Of a DNA stretch of 64,000 nucleotides, positions 7,726 to 15,677 are shown piece by piece. The notes under the pieces were generated by a model, which was not told the DNA's origin, did no database searches, and saw nothing but the letters and a program-made list of their open reading frames with translations. How positions within the stretch are numbered: position 1 is the first letter of the stretch; each line of letters starts with the position of its first letter. A program made the position numbers and the translations under genes. Origin of the DNA: Streptomyces sp. NBC_00663 (GTDB lineage Bacteria; Actinomycetota; Actinomycetes; Streptomycetales; Streptomycetaceae); assembly GCF_036226885.1 (NCBI RefSeq), contig NZ_CP109027.1, positions 1,550,001 to 1,614,000 on the forward strand, written 5' to 3'.

Positions 7726-8277
7726 GTGGGCATCGGTAGGGACATGCGCCGCCTGTGCGGCGAGCTGGTCGCGGAGCTGCCCTTCCCGGCGCCCGCCGCA
7801 CATCCCACGGAGCTGTACACGGCGCTCTGCGACGCCATGAGCCGCCGTCGCGGCCGCCCGGTCCACTTCCGTACGGCCGCCTTCCCGGTCGGCACCGCGA
7901 GCGGTCTGTGGCTGGACATGGCCGACCAGGACCTGGTCGTGGTCGAGGAACGCACCGCTCCCAGCCATCAGTTGGTCATCCTCGGCCACGAGCTCTGGCA
8001 CATGCAGGCCGGCCACAGCACCCATCATGTCGAGGGCGCCGCCGTGGCGGCCCGGATGCTCAGCGACGACGCGGACCTGAGGGCGGCCGTCCTCAAGGTC
8101 GCCGCCCGCAGCCGCTTCGACCAGGCCGACGAGAAGGAGGCCGAGCGCTTCGGCCTCCTCCTGGCCAGCAAGTGCCGTACCTGGCTGGACGGTTCCTCGG
8201 TGCGGGGTCCGGTGCAGCGGGACCGTCTGGCGGGCCGGATCGAGGCGTCGCTGGGCTATCTGGGCCCGCAGAGCTGA
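7726..8277 (+). CDS. HEXXH metallopeptidase-like protein (ImmA/IrrE-type partner of the XRE regulator)
   Basis: A 183-residue cytoplasmic protein with a clear zinc-peptidase motif, GHELWHMQAGH (H-E-x-x-H, residues ~87-91), in the setting VVVEER..HQLVILGHELWH seen in ImmA/IrrE-like proteins. Downstream acidic and histidine residues (DEKEAERFGLLLA, residues ~140-152) could supply the third ligand, as in the E-x-E-A pattern of that family. The GTG at 7726 has GGGGG 6 bases upstream; a GTG at 7708 overlapping the XRE stop (GTGA) is an alternative. Co-transcription with the XRE gene suggests that it relieves repression by proteolysis; this is inference from the family. Confidence 0.78.
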   Translation: MGIGRDMRRLCGELVAELPFPAPAAHPTELYTALCDAMSRRRGRPVHFRTAAFPVGTASGLWLDMADQDLVVVEERTAPSHQLVILGHELWHMQAGHSTHHVEGAAVAARMLSDDADLRAAVLKVAARSRFDQADEKEAERFGLLLASKCRTWLDGSSVRGPVQRDRLAGRIEASLGYLGPQS

Positions 8278-8284
8278 GCACACC

Positions 8285-9307
8285 TCACGTGGCGCTGCGT
8301 TCGCTCGCCTCCCGCAACTCCCGCCCCACGGCCCGCTCACGCAGGCCTCCCGGCCGCCCCTCCCGCAGCAGTTGCCGCCAGTGCTCCCGGCTCCAGTCCG
8401 CAGGCGCCGTGCCGCGAGTGAACTCCTCCACCAGCGCCACGAACCGTCCCGGGTCGGCGTGGAACGGGAAGTGCCCGGCGCCTTCGAAGATCTCCAACCG
8501 GCTCCCCGGCATGGCCTCGTGCGCCCCGAACGCGTGCCGCACCGGCACCACACTGTCCCGGTCGCCCCACAGCAGCATGGTCGGCATGCCCTGGGTGAGA
8601 TAGCACCGGTCCAGCATCGTCACGACCTGCCCGCGCCAGTCCACCACGGCCCGCAGGGTCCGGATGAACGCGTTCCTGGACGTGTCGTCGGGCAACGCGT
8701 CGACGAGATGCAGCAGATCGGGCGCGTCCTGCCCGAGATCCGTGTCGAGGGCCTTCATCAGCCGTACGGCGAGCCCCACTTGGAGCCGGGCCCCGGGCAG
8801 CCGCAGCGCGGACAGCATCAGATGGGCGCCGGGCAGCGAGACCAGCCGCAGCACGGGATTGACCTCGCGCCCCACACCGCCCGCGCTGACCAGGATCAGC
8901 CGCTCGGTCCGCTCGGGGAACTGGTAGGCGAACTGCATCGCCACGCCCCCGCCGAGCGAGTGCCCCACCAGGGTCGCCGACTCGATGCCGAGGGTGGTGA
9001 GGAGATCCCGCACGCCGTTGGCGTAGGCGGCCACCGAGTAGTCGGCGCGGGGTTTGTCGGAGGCGCCGTGACCGAGCAGGTCGGGGGCGATGACGGTGTG
9101 CGTGCGCGCGAGGTCGGGGATCAGTTCGGCCCAGGTGGCCGAGGAGTCCCCGATGCCGTGGATGAGAACGAGGGCCGGCCCCTCGCCGGCCATCCGGAAG
9201 GCGCGCCGGTATCCGTGCACCATCCGGTACTGCAACTCGAGTTCGCCGTCACCCACCGGGCGCAGCCTCACGGTGCGCGCGGGGGGCCGATGCGGGACGT
9301 CGACCAC
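8285..9307 (-). CDS. Alpha/beta-fold hydrolase
   Basis: A 340-residue cytoplasmic hydrolase. The oxyanion-hole HG is in LVLIHGIGDSSATW, the nucleophile elbow is VGHSLGGGVAMQ (Ser near residue 118), a candidate acid lies in WGDRDSVVP and the catalytic His in FEGAGHFPFHADPGRF. These complete a Ser-Asp-His triad typical of epoxide hydrolase, dehalogenase and esterase-like proteins. It starts at GTG after GGGAGG. A basic tail of ~30 residues after the fold is unusual in length. The substrate is unknown. It is a single-gene unit converging with the metallopeptidase gene. Confidence 0.88.
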   Translation of the reverse strand: MVDVPHRPPARTVRLRPVGDGELELQYRMVHGYRRAFRMAGEGPALVLIHGIGDSSATWAELIPDLARTHTVIAPDLLGHGASDKPRADYSVAAYANGVRDLLTTLGIESATLVGHSLGGGVAMQFAYQFPERTERLILVSAGGVGREVNPVLRLVSLPGAHLMLSALRLPGARLQVGLAVRLMKALDTDLGQDAPDLLHLVDALPDDTSRNAFIRTLRAVVDWRGQVVTMLDRCYLTQGMPTMLLWGDRDSVVPVRHAFGAHEAMPGSRLEIFEGAGHFPFHADPGRFVALVEEFTRGTAPADWSREHWRQLLREGRPGGLRERAVGRELREASERSAT

Positions 9308-9548
9308 GTACGTGCCTCCCGTTTCCCCAGCCGCCCGCCCCGCCCGTGTCCGGCCGGACAGGCGGCTGAAAGCCCTTCCACTCCAGCGTAGATCCCTGTT
9401 CCCACCGGCGGTTTCGATCAGGTTTCACCTCCGCTAAGCGGGCGAACGGACGTGTAGCGGGACCGGATTGTCAGTGCCGGTTGGCAAGCTGGAGTCGGGC
9501 CCTCACTGGCGGGGCCGACCGACGAGCCGACTTGGGGAGAGCCGACCG

Positions 9549-9779
9549 ATGCCCACCGCCGTACTCACCGACCACGAGCGCACCGCCGTACAGGCCTACC
9601 TGCGGCTGCTGCACACCGTCAGGGCCGCGTTCGACGGTCCGCCGGACGGAAGGCGACCACCCGTCGTCCCGCCCTCCGTGCTCGCGGAGGCGGAGCAGGC
9701 GCTGGCAGACGCGGGTCTGGCGGGCAACGAGGAGGCCTTCTTCCGGCTGCTCCAGAACTGGTGCCCGCCGGGTCGGTAG
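9549..9779 (+). CDS. Small conserved hypothetical protein
   Basis: A 76-residue acidic protein, mostly helical: MPTAVLTDHERTAVQAYLRLLHTVRAAF, then a proline-rich turn, then a second helical part ending in EEAFFRLLQNWCPPGR. It begins at ATG with GGGGAG about 9 bases upstream. I do not recognise a named family. It is monocistronic, in the gap between the divergent hydrolase and the convergent PPTase, and is followed by a long hairpin. Codon use matches its neighbours, so it is probably real. Confidence 0.6.
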   Translation: MPTAVLTDHERTAVQAYLRLLHTVRAAFDGPPDGRRPPVVPPSVLAEAEQALADAGLAGNEEAFFRLLQNWCPPGR

Positions 9780-9822
9780 CGAGCCGGTCGACGGGGCGAC
9801 AAAGGCCCGGTCGACCGGTACC

Positions 9823-9860
9823 GGTCGTGCCGCACGCGCGCTCAGGTGTGCGGCACGACC
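9823..9860. terminator. Convergent-gene hairpin terminator
   Basis: GGTCGTGCCGCAC (9823-9835) and GTGCGGCACGACC (9848-9860) form a perfect 13-bp stem with a 12-base loop. The right arm overlaps the last codons of the PPTase. It lies between converging genes and has no T-tract, as is common in Streptomyces, so it probably stops transcription from both sides. Confidence 0.7.
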
Positions 9861-10522
9861 ACCGACGTGGCCACCAGCCCGTCCCGGGCCGTCCAGCGCC
9901 CTTCGAGGACATCACGCCGCCGGCCGCCCACGACCGGCCCCGGGACGAGCAGTTCGACGCGCAACCGGCCGCGCGAGGCCGCGCCGGGCTCGACGAGGAT
10001 CTCGATGTCGGCCTCGGCGAAATCGAGCCAGCGGCCGGTGAGGGGGAACCACGCCTTGTACACGGACTCCTTGGCGCTGAACAGGAGCCGGTCCCAGTGG
10101 ATGGCGGGGTGGGTCCCGGCGAGCCGGCGCAGCCTGGCCCGCTCCTCGGGCAGCGACACACTGGCGAGGACGCCGTCCGGGAGCGGTCCGTGCGGTTCGG
10201 CGTCGATACCGAGGGAGGCGAGGTCGGTGGAGCGGACGAGGGCGGCGGCGCAGTAGCCGTCGCAGTGGGTCATGCTGCCGGTGAGTCCGGCGGGCCACTG
10301 CGGGGCGCCGCGTTCGCCGGGCAGCACCGGCTGCGGGGGCACACCGAGCTTCTCCATCGCCCGCCGGGCGCACGCCCTGACGAGGGTGAACTCACGGCGG
10401 CGTTTGGCGACGGACCGCGCGACGAGGGCGGCCTCCTCGGGGTACAGCCTGATGTTCTCCGGCTCGCCCGGGCCGTAGGTCTCCACGGCCACCACCGGGT
10501 CCGGCAGCAGTTCCTCGATCAC
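9842..10522 (-). CDS. 4'-phosphopantetheinyl transferase, Sfp type
   Basis: A 226-residue enzyme that transfers phosphopantetheine from CoA to the conserved serine of acyl or peptidyl carrier proteins. Family motifs are present: GSMTHCDGYCAAAL, SLGIDAEPHGPL (the Mg-binding G-I-D-x-E) and FSAKESVYKAW (the KES..K motif). Length is usual for the Sfp/EntD group. It starts at GTG after GAGGAGG and overlaps the metallophosphoesterase stop by 4 bases (GTGA), so the two genes are translationally coupled. No polyketide or peptide synthetase lies in this window; it likely serves carrier proteins encoded elsewhere. From memory, S. coelicolor has a similar stand-alone PPTase (SCO6673). Confidence 0.92.
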   Translation of the reverse strand: MIEELLPDPVVAVETYGPGEPENIRLYPEEAALVARSVAKRRREFTLVRACARRAMEKLGVPPQPVLPGERGAPQWPAGLTGSMTHCDGYCAAALVRSTDLASLGIDAEPHGPLPDGVLASVSLPEERARLRRLAGTHPAIHWDRLLFSAKESVYKAWFPLTGRWLDFAEADIEILVEPGAASRGRLRVELLVPGPVVGGRRRDVLEGRWTARDGLVATSVVVPHT

Positions 10523-11379
10523 CGCGCGCCGACCTCCTCGGGCGCGATCACGCGCAGCCGCCCCGGTGGCTCCGCGCGCTTGCGCCACTCGCGCGGGTAG
10601 CCCACCGACACCTCCTCGAAGCGCACGCCGTCGTGCCAGGTGGTCCGCGGGATGTGCAGATGGCCGTAGACCATGGTCCGGACGCGGAAGCGGCGGTGCC
10701 AGTCGGCGGTCAGCGTGGTGCCGCACCACATGGCGAACTCGGGATGCCACAGGACGTCCGTGGGGTGCCGGTCCAGCGGGTAGTGGTTGACCAGGACGGT
10801 GGGCAGGTCGTCCGGCAGCGCTTCGAGCCGGCGCTCGGTGGCGGCGACCCGCGCGCGGCACCAGGCCTCGCGGGTGGGGTGGGGGTCGGGGTGCAGCAGG
10901 TACTCGTCGCTGCAGACGATGCCGGTGCCGTGCGCGTACTCCAGTCCCTGGTCCTTGGTCGTGCAGCCGGAGGGCAGGAAGGAGTAGTCGTACAGGAGGA
11001 AGAGCGGGGCGACGGCGACCGGGCCGCCAGGGCCCTCCCAGACCGGGTAGGGGTCCTCGGGGGTGGTGACGCCGATCTCGCGGCAGACCTCGACGAGGTG
11101 CTCATAGCGGGCGACTCCGCGCAGGGTGACGGGGTCGCTGGGGTGGGTCCACAGTTCGTGGTTGCCGGGGGCCCAGATCACCTTGCGGAAGCGGCTCGCG
11201 AGGGTTTCCAGCGCCCAGCGGACGGCATCGACGGTCTCCGCGACGTCACCGGCGACGAGCAGCCAGTCGTCGTCCGAGCCGGGGCGCATCTCCTCCACCA
11301 GGGCGCGGTTCTCGGGGTAGCCGATGTGCAGATCGCTGATCGCCAGCAGTTGTCCGGTGCCACCGGCCGTCGACGTCAC
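10519..11379 (-). CDS. Calcineurin-like metallophosphoesterase
   Basis: A 286-residue cytoplasmic phosphoesterase. The metal-binding series is complete: SDLHIGYPEN (D-x-H), AGDVAETV (GD), APGNHELW (GNHE), VNHYP and YGHLHIPRT (GHxH). This fits the dinuclear metal centre of calcineurin-type enzymes acting on phosphomonoesters, diesters or nucleotides. It starts at GTG after GGAGGGGG and is the promoter-proximal gene of a two-gene operon with the PPTase. The coupling raises the possibility that it acts on a CoA or phosphopantetheine-related compound, but nothing in the sequence proves that. Confidence 0.9.
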   Translation of the reverse strand: MTSTAGGTGQLLAISDLHIGYPENRALVEEMRPGSDDDWLLVAGDVAETVDAVRWALETLASRFRKVIWAPGNHELWTHPSDPVTLRGVARYEHLVEVCREIGVTTPEDPYPVWEGPGGPVAVAPLFLLYDYSFLPSGCTTKDQGLEYAHGTGIVCSDEYLLHPDPHPTREAWCRARVAATERRLEALPDDLPTVLVNHYPLDRHPTDVLWHPEFAMWCGTTLTADWHRRFRVRTMVYGHLHIPRTTWHDGVRFEEVSVGYPREWRKRAEPPGRLRVIAPEEVGAR

Positions 11380-11501
11380 TCTCGCCCCCTCCGCGCACCC
11401 GAACACGTCCACGACAGCATATTCAGGCGGCGCCGCGGAGAGTAGTTCAAGATCGAAAAATCCGTAACACGCACGTTGCACGCGAGGCCCTCGGCAGGCC
11501 G

Positions 11502-11603
11502 TATGATCGCCCCAACACCACCGCCATGAACTTCCCTTCTTACAGGGCGGTTTGGTGTCCCCTCTACCACCCTGGCCGGGCACGGCCTGCTTCGCCCTGC
11601 CCG
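11502..11603 (+). promoter_or_regulatory. Promoter and structured 5' leader of the ATP-grasp gene
   Basis: TATGAT at 11502-11507 is a good -10; TTGCAC at 11476-11481 is a possible but distant -35 (20-base spacer). The transcribed leader can fold into one hairpin pairing CACCACCGCC (11516-11525) with GGCGGTTTGGTG (11546-11557), and another pairing CGGGCA (11577-11582) with TGCCCG (11598-11603). The second is followed by GAAAACCCC. This is more structure than a plain leader needs and could be an attenuator or RNA regulatory element. Confidence 0.4.
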
Positions 11604-11625
11604 AAAACCCCGAAAGGCGGCCTGC

Positions 11626-12753
11626 ATGATCTCTCGCGTACGCGTCTGGCTCAACCGCACGTACGCGGAGAACGTGTTCTTCATGGATCAGCTGCGGAAG
11701 AATCCCAGCGATCGCGCCGTCGAGATCCATGCCACGCACGGCGACGCGGACTCCCCGGTACTGGCCGCCGCCGACACGGCGGATCTGGAGCCGGAGGGCC
11801 TGTCCCCGGCCGGGTACGTGGAGTACGCGCTCGACCAGTGCCAGCGCCGCGGCATCGACGTCTTCGTGCCCCGGCTGCACCAGTCGGCGATCGTGGCGCA
11901 CCGGGCCGAGTTCGAGGCGGTCGGTACGGCGCTGCTGGCGCCGCCGCCGGAGGCCGTGGCCGTCTTCGAGGACAAGGTGATCGCCTACGAGGCCGTGCAG
12001 GCGATCGGGGTGCCCGTGCCGCCGTGGTTCCGGGTGCGGTCGGCGGACGAACTCGTCGCGGCGGTAGAGGAGTTGGAGGCGGGCGGCCACAAGGCGTGCT
12101 TCAAGCCGGCGTCCGGTGCGGGCGGGGTGGGCTTCCGTGTGATCACGCGCGCCCCCTTCTCACTCGCGCACCTCAACGGCTTCCCGAGCCCGTACGTCCC
12201 GCTGGATGTGGTCGTCGAGGCGCTGACCCAGGCCGAGGAGTCGGTGGACTGGCTGGTGATGCCGCGTCTTGAGCAGCCGGAGGTGTCGGTGGACTGCCTG
12301 ACCGGGCCCGACAACCGCATCCGGCTGGCGGTGGGGCGGACGAAGAACGGGCGTCGGCGCGGGTTCACGCTGCACGAGCAGTGGCTGGAGCCGGCGCGGT
12401 TGATCGCCGAGGGTTTCGGGCTGCACTACCTCTCCAACATCCAGTTCCGGATGTTCGGCGACCGGCCCGTGCTCATGGATGTCAACACGCGTCCAGCTGG
12501 GGGCTTGCACCAGCTGTCGCTGTGCGGGGTCAACGCGCCCTGGGCGGCTGTGCAGTTGGCGCTGGGTGAGGACCCGGGGGAGATGGCTCCGCCGTTCCTG
12601 GGGCAGGACTACACGGTGGTGTCGGGGCTGCGGCCGTTGCGGGCGGTGTCGCTGCCGCAGCAGAGGTCTGTGGAGCCGTTGCCTGCGGTGCCGGCGCCTG
12701 TGATGGCTGAGCCGATTGCAACTGAGGCTGCGGCTTCTGTACTGCCCTTTTAG
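11626..12753 (+). CDS. ATP-grasp domain-containing protein
   Basis: A 375-residue protein. A small N-terminal Rossmann-like part (residues 1-100) is followed by an ATP-grasp fold: FEDKVIAYEAVQAIGVPVPPW in the lid-adjacent helix, KACFKPASGAGGVGFRVI for the nucleotide-binding lysine and glycine loop (near residues 165-180), DWLVMPRLEQPEVSVDCL for the hinge and acidic strand, and VLMDVNTRPAGGLHQL for the Mg-binding Asp/Asn end (near residues 285-300). Such enzymes join a carboxylate to an amine or thiol through an acyl phosphate. The proline- and alanine-rich C-terminal tail is not part of the fold. The substrate is unknown. It is divergent from the phosphoesterase/PPTase pair. Confidence 0.82.
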   Translation: MISRVRVWLNRTYAENVFFMDQLRKNPSDRAVEIHATHGDADSPVLAAADTADLEPEGLSPAGYVEYALDQCQRRGIDVFVPRLHQSAIVAHRAEFEAVGTALLAPPPEAVAVFEDKVIAYEAVQAIGVPVPPWFRVRSADELVAAVEELEAGGHKACFKPASGAGGVGFRVITRAPFSLAHLNGFPSPYVPLDVVVEALTQAEESVDWLVMPRLEQPEVSVDCLTGPDNRIRLAVGRTKNGRRRGFTLHEQWLEPARLIAEGFGLHYLSNIQFRMFGDRPVLMDVNTRPAGGLHQLSLCGVNAPWAAVQLALGEDPGEMAPPFLGQDYTVVSGLRPLRAVSLPQQRSVEPLPAVPAPVMAEPIATEAAASVLPF

Positions 12754-12780
12754 GGATCGTTGCCGCGTGCGGGTTGTGTG

Positions 12781-12815
12781 TGGTTGATCGCGCAGTTCCC
12801 CGCGCCCCTCAGGGA
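12781..12815. repeat. Degenerate Streptomyces intergenic repeat
   Basis: The stretch containing GATCGCGCAGTTCCCCGCGC followed by CCCTCAGGGA resembles a short GC-rich sequence that recurs between genes in many Streptomyces chromosomes. It sits just downstream of the ATP-grasp gene and can fold through its GC-rich ends. Recognition is from memory of the motif, not from repetition inside this window. Confidence 0.45.
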
Positions 12816-12828
12816 CATCACCCTCACC

Positions 12829-12883
12829 GGTATGGACCAATTCTGTCGTTCATCTTGACAGCCGGATTGGTCCATACCAACTT
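12829..12883 (+). promoter_or_regulatory. Chitinase promoter with paired inverted DasR/chitin-type boxes
   Basis: GGTATGGACCAAT (12829-12841) is the exact reverse complement of ATTGGTCCATACC (12866-12878), and the two copies flank a consensus -35 TTGACA (12855-12860). The inner core TGGTCCATACCA (12868-12879) matches 10 of 12 bases of the DasR-type core TGGTCTAGACCA. Streptomyces chitinase promoters are known for 12-base repeats of this kind overlapping the -35. The -10 is weak (CAACTT, 17 bases after the -35). The element fits induction by chitin or GlcNAc. Confidence 0.75.
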
Positions 12884-12935
12884 TGTTGCGCACCCCCTGC
12901 ACTCCCGAACACCCCCATTCCATCAGGGAGATCGC

Positions 12936-14628
12936 GTGCGCAACCCACTCAGCAACACAACGAGACGTCCCAGACGTCGGCTTCTCGCGCTGTTCGCCAC
13001 CGCCGGGCTCGCGCTCGGCGGAGCTGTTGCTCTGCCCGGTACCGCTCAGGCGGCGAACATTCTGACCAATCCCGGCTTCGAGTCGGGCAGCGTCTCCCCC
13101 TGGTCCTGTACCGGGAACCTCGGCTCGGTCGTCTCCTCTCCCGTGCACGGGGGGCTCCAAGGCCCTTGCGGGGGCGGTGAGTTCGAGTGACAACGCCAAG
13201 TGCAGCCAGACCGTCGCCGTGAAGCCGAACACGGCGTACACGCTCAGCGGCTGGGTGCGCGGCAGCTACGTCTACCTCGGGGTGGACGGCGGCGCCTCCA
13301 CCTGGACCACGTCCCCGTCGGCGTACGCCCAGCTCAGCGTCAGCTTCACCACCGGTGCCTCGCAGACCAGCGCCACCCTCTACACCCACGGCTGGTACGC
13401 GCAGGGCACGTACTACGCCGACGACATCAGCCTCGACGGGCCCGGTGGCAGTTCGGACACCCAGGCTCCGACGGCGCCCGCGAGCCTGCGCTCCACCGGG
13501 AAGACCTCGTCGAGCGTGTCGCTCGCGTGGAACGCCTCGACCGACAACGTCGGCGTCACCGCGTACGACATCTACAGCGGCTCCAACCAGGTGCTGAGTG
13601 TCTCCGGTACGACGGCCACCGTCAGCGGGCTCTCCGCCAGTACCGCCTACACCTTCACCGTGAAGGCCCGGGACGCGGCCGGGAACTCCTCGGCGGCTTC
13701 CAACTCGGTGAGCGTCACGACCGACGCGGGCGGCGGTGGCAGCACCGGCTTCAAGCAGGCCGCGCCCTATCTGTACGAGGGCTGGGGCGATCCGCCGAGC
13801 GTGTCGACCGTGATGAGCTCGACCGGCATCAAGTGGTTCACGATGGCGTTCATGCTGGACGGCGGCGGCTGCAACCCCATGTGGGACAGCGCCCGGCCGC
13901 TGACCGGCGGGGTCGACCAGACCGTCATCAACCAGATCCGCTCGGCGGGCGGGGATATCGTGCCCTCGTTCGGCGGCTGGCAGGGCAGCAAGCTCGGCGC
14001 CAACTGCTCCTCCGCCAGTGCGCTCGCCGCAGCGCTCCAGAAGGTGATCGACGCCTACTCGCTCAAGGCGATCGACATGGACATCGAGAACTCGGACGAG
14101 TTCGAGAACGAGGCCGTGCAGGCGAGGATCCTCACCGCACTGAAGACGGTCAAGGCCAACAACCCCGGCCTGAAGACCATCGTCACCTTCGGCACCTCGA
14201 CCACCGGACCGACCTACTACGGCAACCGGCTGATCGAACAGGCCAAGTCCATCGGCGCCGACATCGACGTCTTCACCATCATGCCGTTCGACTTCGGCGG
14301 CGGCTCCGACATGTACGGCAACACCGTGAACGCGACGGAGGGCCTGAAGGCCAAGCTGAAGTCCACCTTCGGGTGGGACGACGCGACGGCCTACGCCCAC
14401 ATCGGCATCTCCGGCATGAACGGGCTCAGTGACCAGCAGGAACTGACGAGCCCCGCCATCTGGACGCAGATCCGCGACTGGGCGAACTCCCACCACATCG
14501 CCCGCCTCGCGTTCTGGTCGGTCAACCGCGACCGGCCGTGCGCGGGTGGCGGCGTGGTCAGCAACTGCTCCGGCATCAGCCAGAACAACTGGCAGTTCAC
14601 CTCGATCACGGCCGGCTTCACCGGCTGA
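12936..14628 (+). pseudogene. Secreted GH18 chitinase with CBM and fibronectin III domain, one-base frameshift
   Basis: The GTG at 12936 follows AGGGAG and opens a signal peptide (RRRLLALFATAGLALGGAVALPGTAQA) and the start of a carbohydrate-binding module (NILTNPGFESGSVSPWSC). The frame then breaks in a run of six G (13149-13154). With five G the protein would continue without interruption into SSSDNAKCSQTVAVKPNTAYTL. The rest is open to 14628: the remainder of the CBM, a fibronectin III domain (TAPASLRSTGKTSSSVSLAWNAS..), a GGGGST linker and a GH18 barrel with the catalytic D-x-D-x-E as AIDMDIEN. As written, the reading frame from the signal peptide stops at 13190, so no full enzyme would be made. 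It is either a sequencing slip or a real, possibly reversible, inactivation. The promoter looks intact. Confidence 0.85.
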
Positions 14629-14631
14629 CGC

Positions 14632-15453
14632 TCAACCGGACCGATACCCCCACGCCCGCGCCAACTCGGCCAGGCGTGGGGGTAGTTCGGTCTCCACGTT
14701 CGCCTGGCGCGCGGGCTGGATGCGGCCCGACCTGATGGTGCTGCTCCAGTCGCCGAGCTGGGGGCGGAAGGTGCCGTGGTCCTGGTCGCCGTAGTCGAGC
14801 ATGGTGCTCTCCCAGGGGACACCGAGGTAGTCGCACAGACCGCGCGTGATCCGCTCGGGCTCGGCGGTCAGTTCCTCGTACGTCATCACATGGGCGTCCA
14901 GGGCCACGCGGGCCTCTTCCAGCTTCTCGGCGTAGTCGAGGACCTCGGCGCGGATCGCCGCGTGGTCGGGATCCGTACGGCGGTGGGTGAGCGAGGTGAT
15001 CACCGCGCCCGGGTGGCGCAGCAGGACGATGAACTTCGCCTCGGGCCAACATCGGTGCAGCCGGGGCCAGATGAGGGCGTTTGCCGGGGTCTTGTCGACG
15101 ATGACGTCCTTGCCGCTGCGGGCCAGCTCCAGGTGCAGGACCCGGTCCCACAGCACGTGTTCCAGTTCCTGCCGGTCCAGTTCGAGCGCCTTCATCGCCT
15201 CCGCGGTGAAGTCACGGCTCAACTCCACGTGCAGGGTGCGCAGATGCATCTCGTGCGGGGCGCGGATACGGCTGTGGCTGTTCAGCAGCACCCGCAGCAG
15301 GGTCGAGCCCGAGCGCACGGACGACAGCACGAACACCGGCGACTCCACGAGGCGCGGGGCGCACGGGGCGGTGTACCGGTCGGCGGCCGGCCTGGCCCGG
15401 GGTGTGGGTACGGCGTCCAGGTTCCGGCGCGGCGGGCTCACCGCCTCCTTCAT
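14632..15453 (-). CDS. Sulfotransferase family protein
   Basis: A protein of about 273 residues that would move a sulfuryl group from PAPS to an acceptor. The 5'-phosphosulfate-binding loop is VLSSVRSGSTLLRVLLNSH (residues ~45-63), and the 3'-phosphate site is in FIVLLRHPGAVITSL. A basic 30-residue N-terminus precedes the fold. I prefer the ATG at 15453 because GAGGGAGG lies just upstream; an ATG at 15495 with a weak ribosome site would add 14 residues. It converges with the chitinase (3-base gap) and is preceded by a strong terminator, so it has its own promoter. The acceptor is unknown. Confidence 0.82.
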   Translation of the reverse strand: MKEAVSPPRRNLDAVPTPRARPAADRYTAPCAPRLVESPVFVLSSVRSGSTLLRVLLNSHSRIRAPHEMHLRTLHVELSRDFTAEAMKALELDRQELEHVLWDRVLHLELARSGKDVIVDKTPANALIWPRLHRCWPEAKFIVLLRHPGAVITSLTHRRTDPDHAAIRAEVLDYAEKLEEARVALDAHVMTYEELTAEPERITRGLCDYLGVPWESTMLDYGDQDHGTFRPQLGDWSSTIRSGRIQPARQANVETELPPRLAELARAWGYRSG

Positions 15454-15594
15454 CAGCCTCCCTCGACGCCTCAGTCCCTTGCCGATCGCTGACATGCGGG
15501 GGTCTCGCACGGGGCCACCTCTCTCTCGCGCCTCTGCGTTCCGCATCCCAGGGGTGGCGGGCGACGCGAAGGTGTCAGGCAGGGAAACGAAAGA

Positions 15595-15625
15595 GGTCAC
15601 GGCGGGCCGAAAACCCGCCGTGACC
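15595..15625 (-). terminator. Strong hairpin terminator after the GH29 gene
   Basis: GGTCACGGCGGG (15595-15606) and CCCGCCGTGACC (15614-15625) form a perfect 12-bp stem with a 7-base loop. On the minus strand the stem is followed by TCTTTCGTTTCCC, giving a U-rich tail. It lies about 50 bases after the GH29 stop, closing the minus-strand glycosidase operon. Confidence 0.8.
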
Positions 15626-15677
15626 TGGTCACTTACCGCTCTCTTAATTCTTGGTGGGAAACCCCCGAAGCCCGCCC

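Noticed and set aside
11526..11625. An upstream open frame starting MNFPSYRAVW in the ATP-grasp leader
   Set aside because: It has no ribosome site, its ATG lies in the loop of a predicted hairpin, and the frame simply runs on into the main gene.
9842..12753. Core of a secondary-metabolite cluster
   Set aside because: A PPTase and an ATP-grasp enzyme are present, but there is no synthase, carrier protein, tailoring set or cluster regulator.
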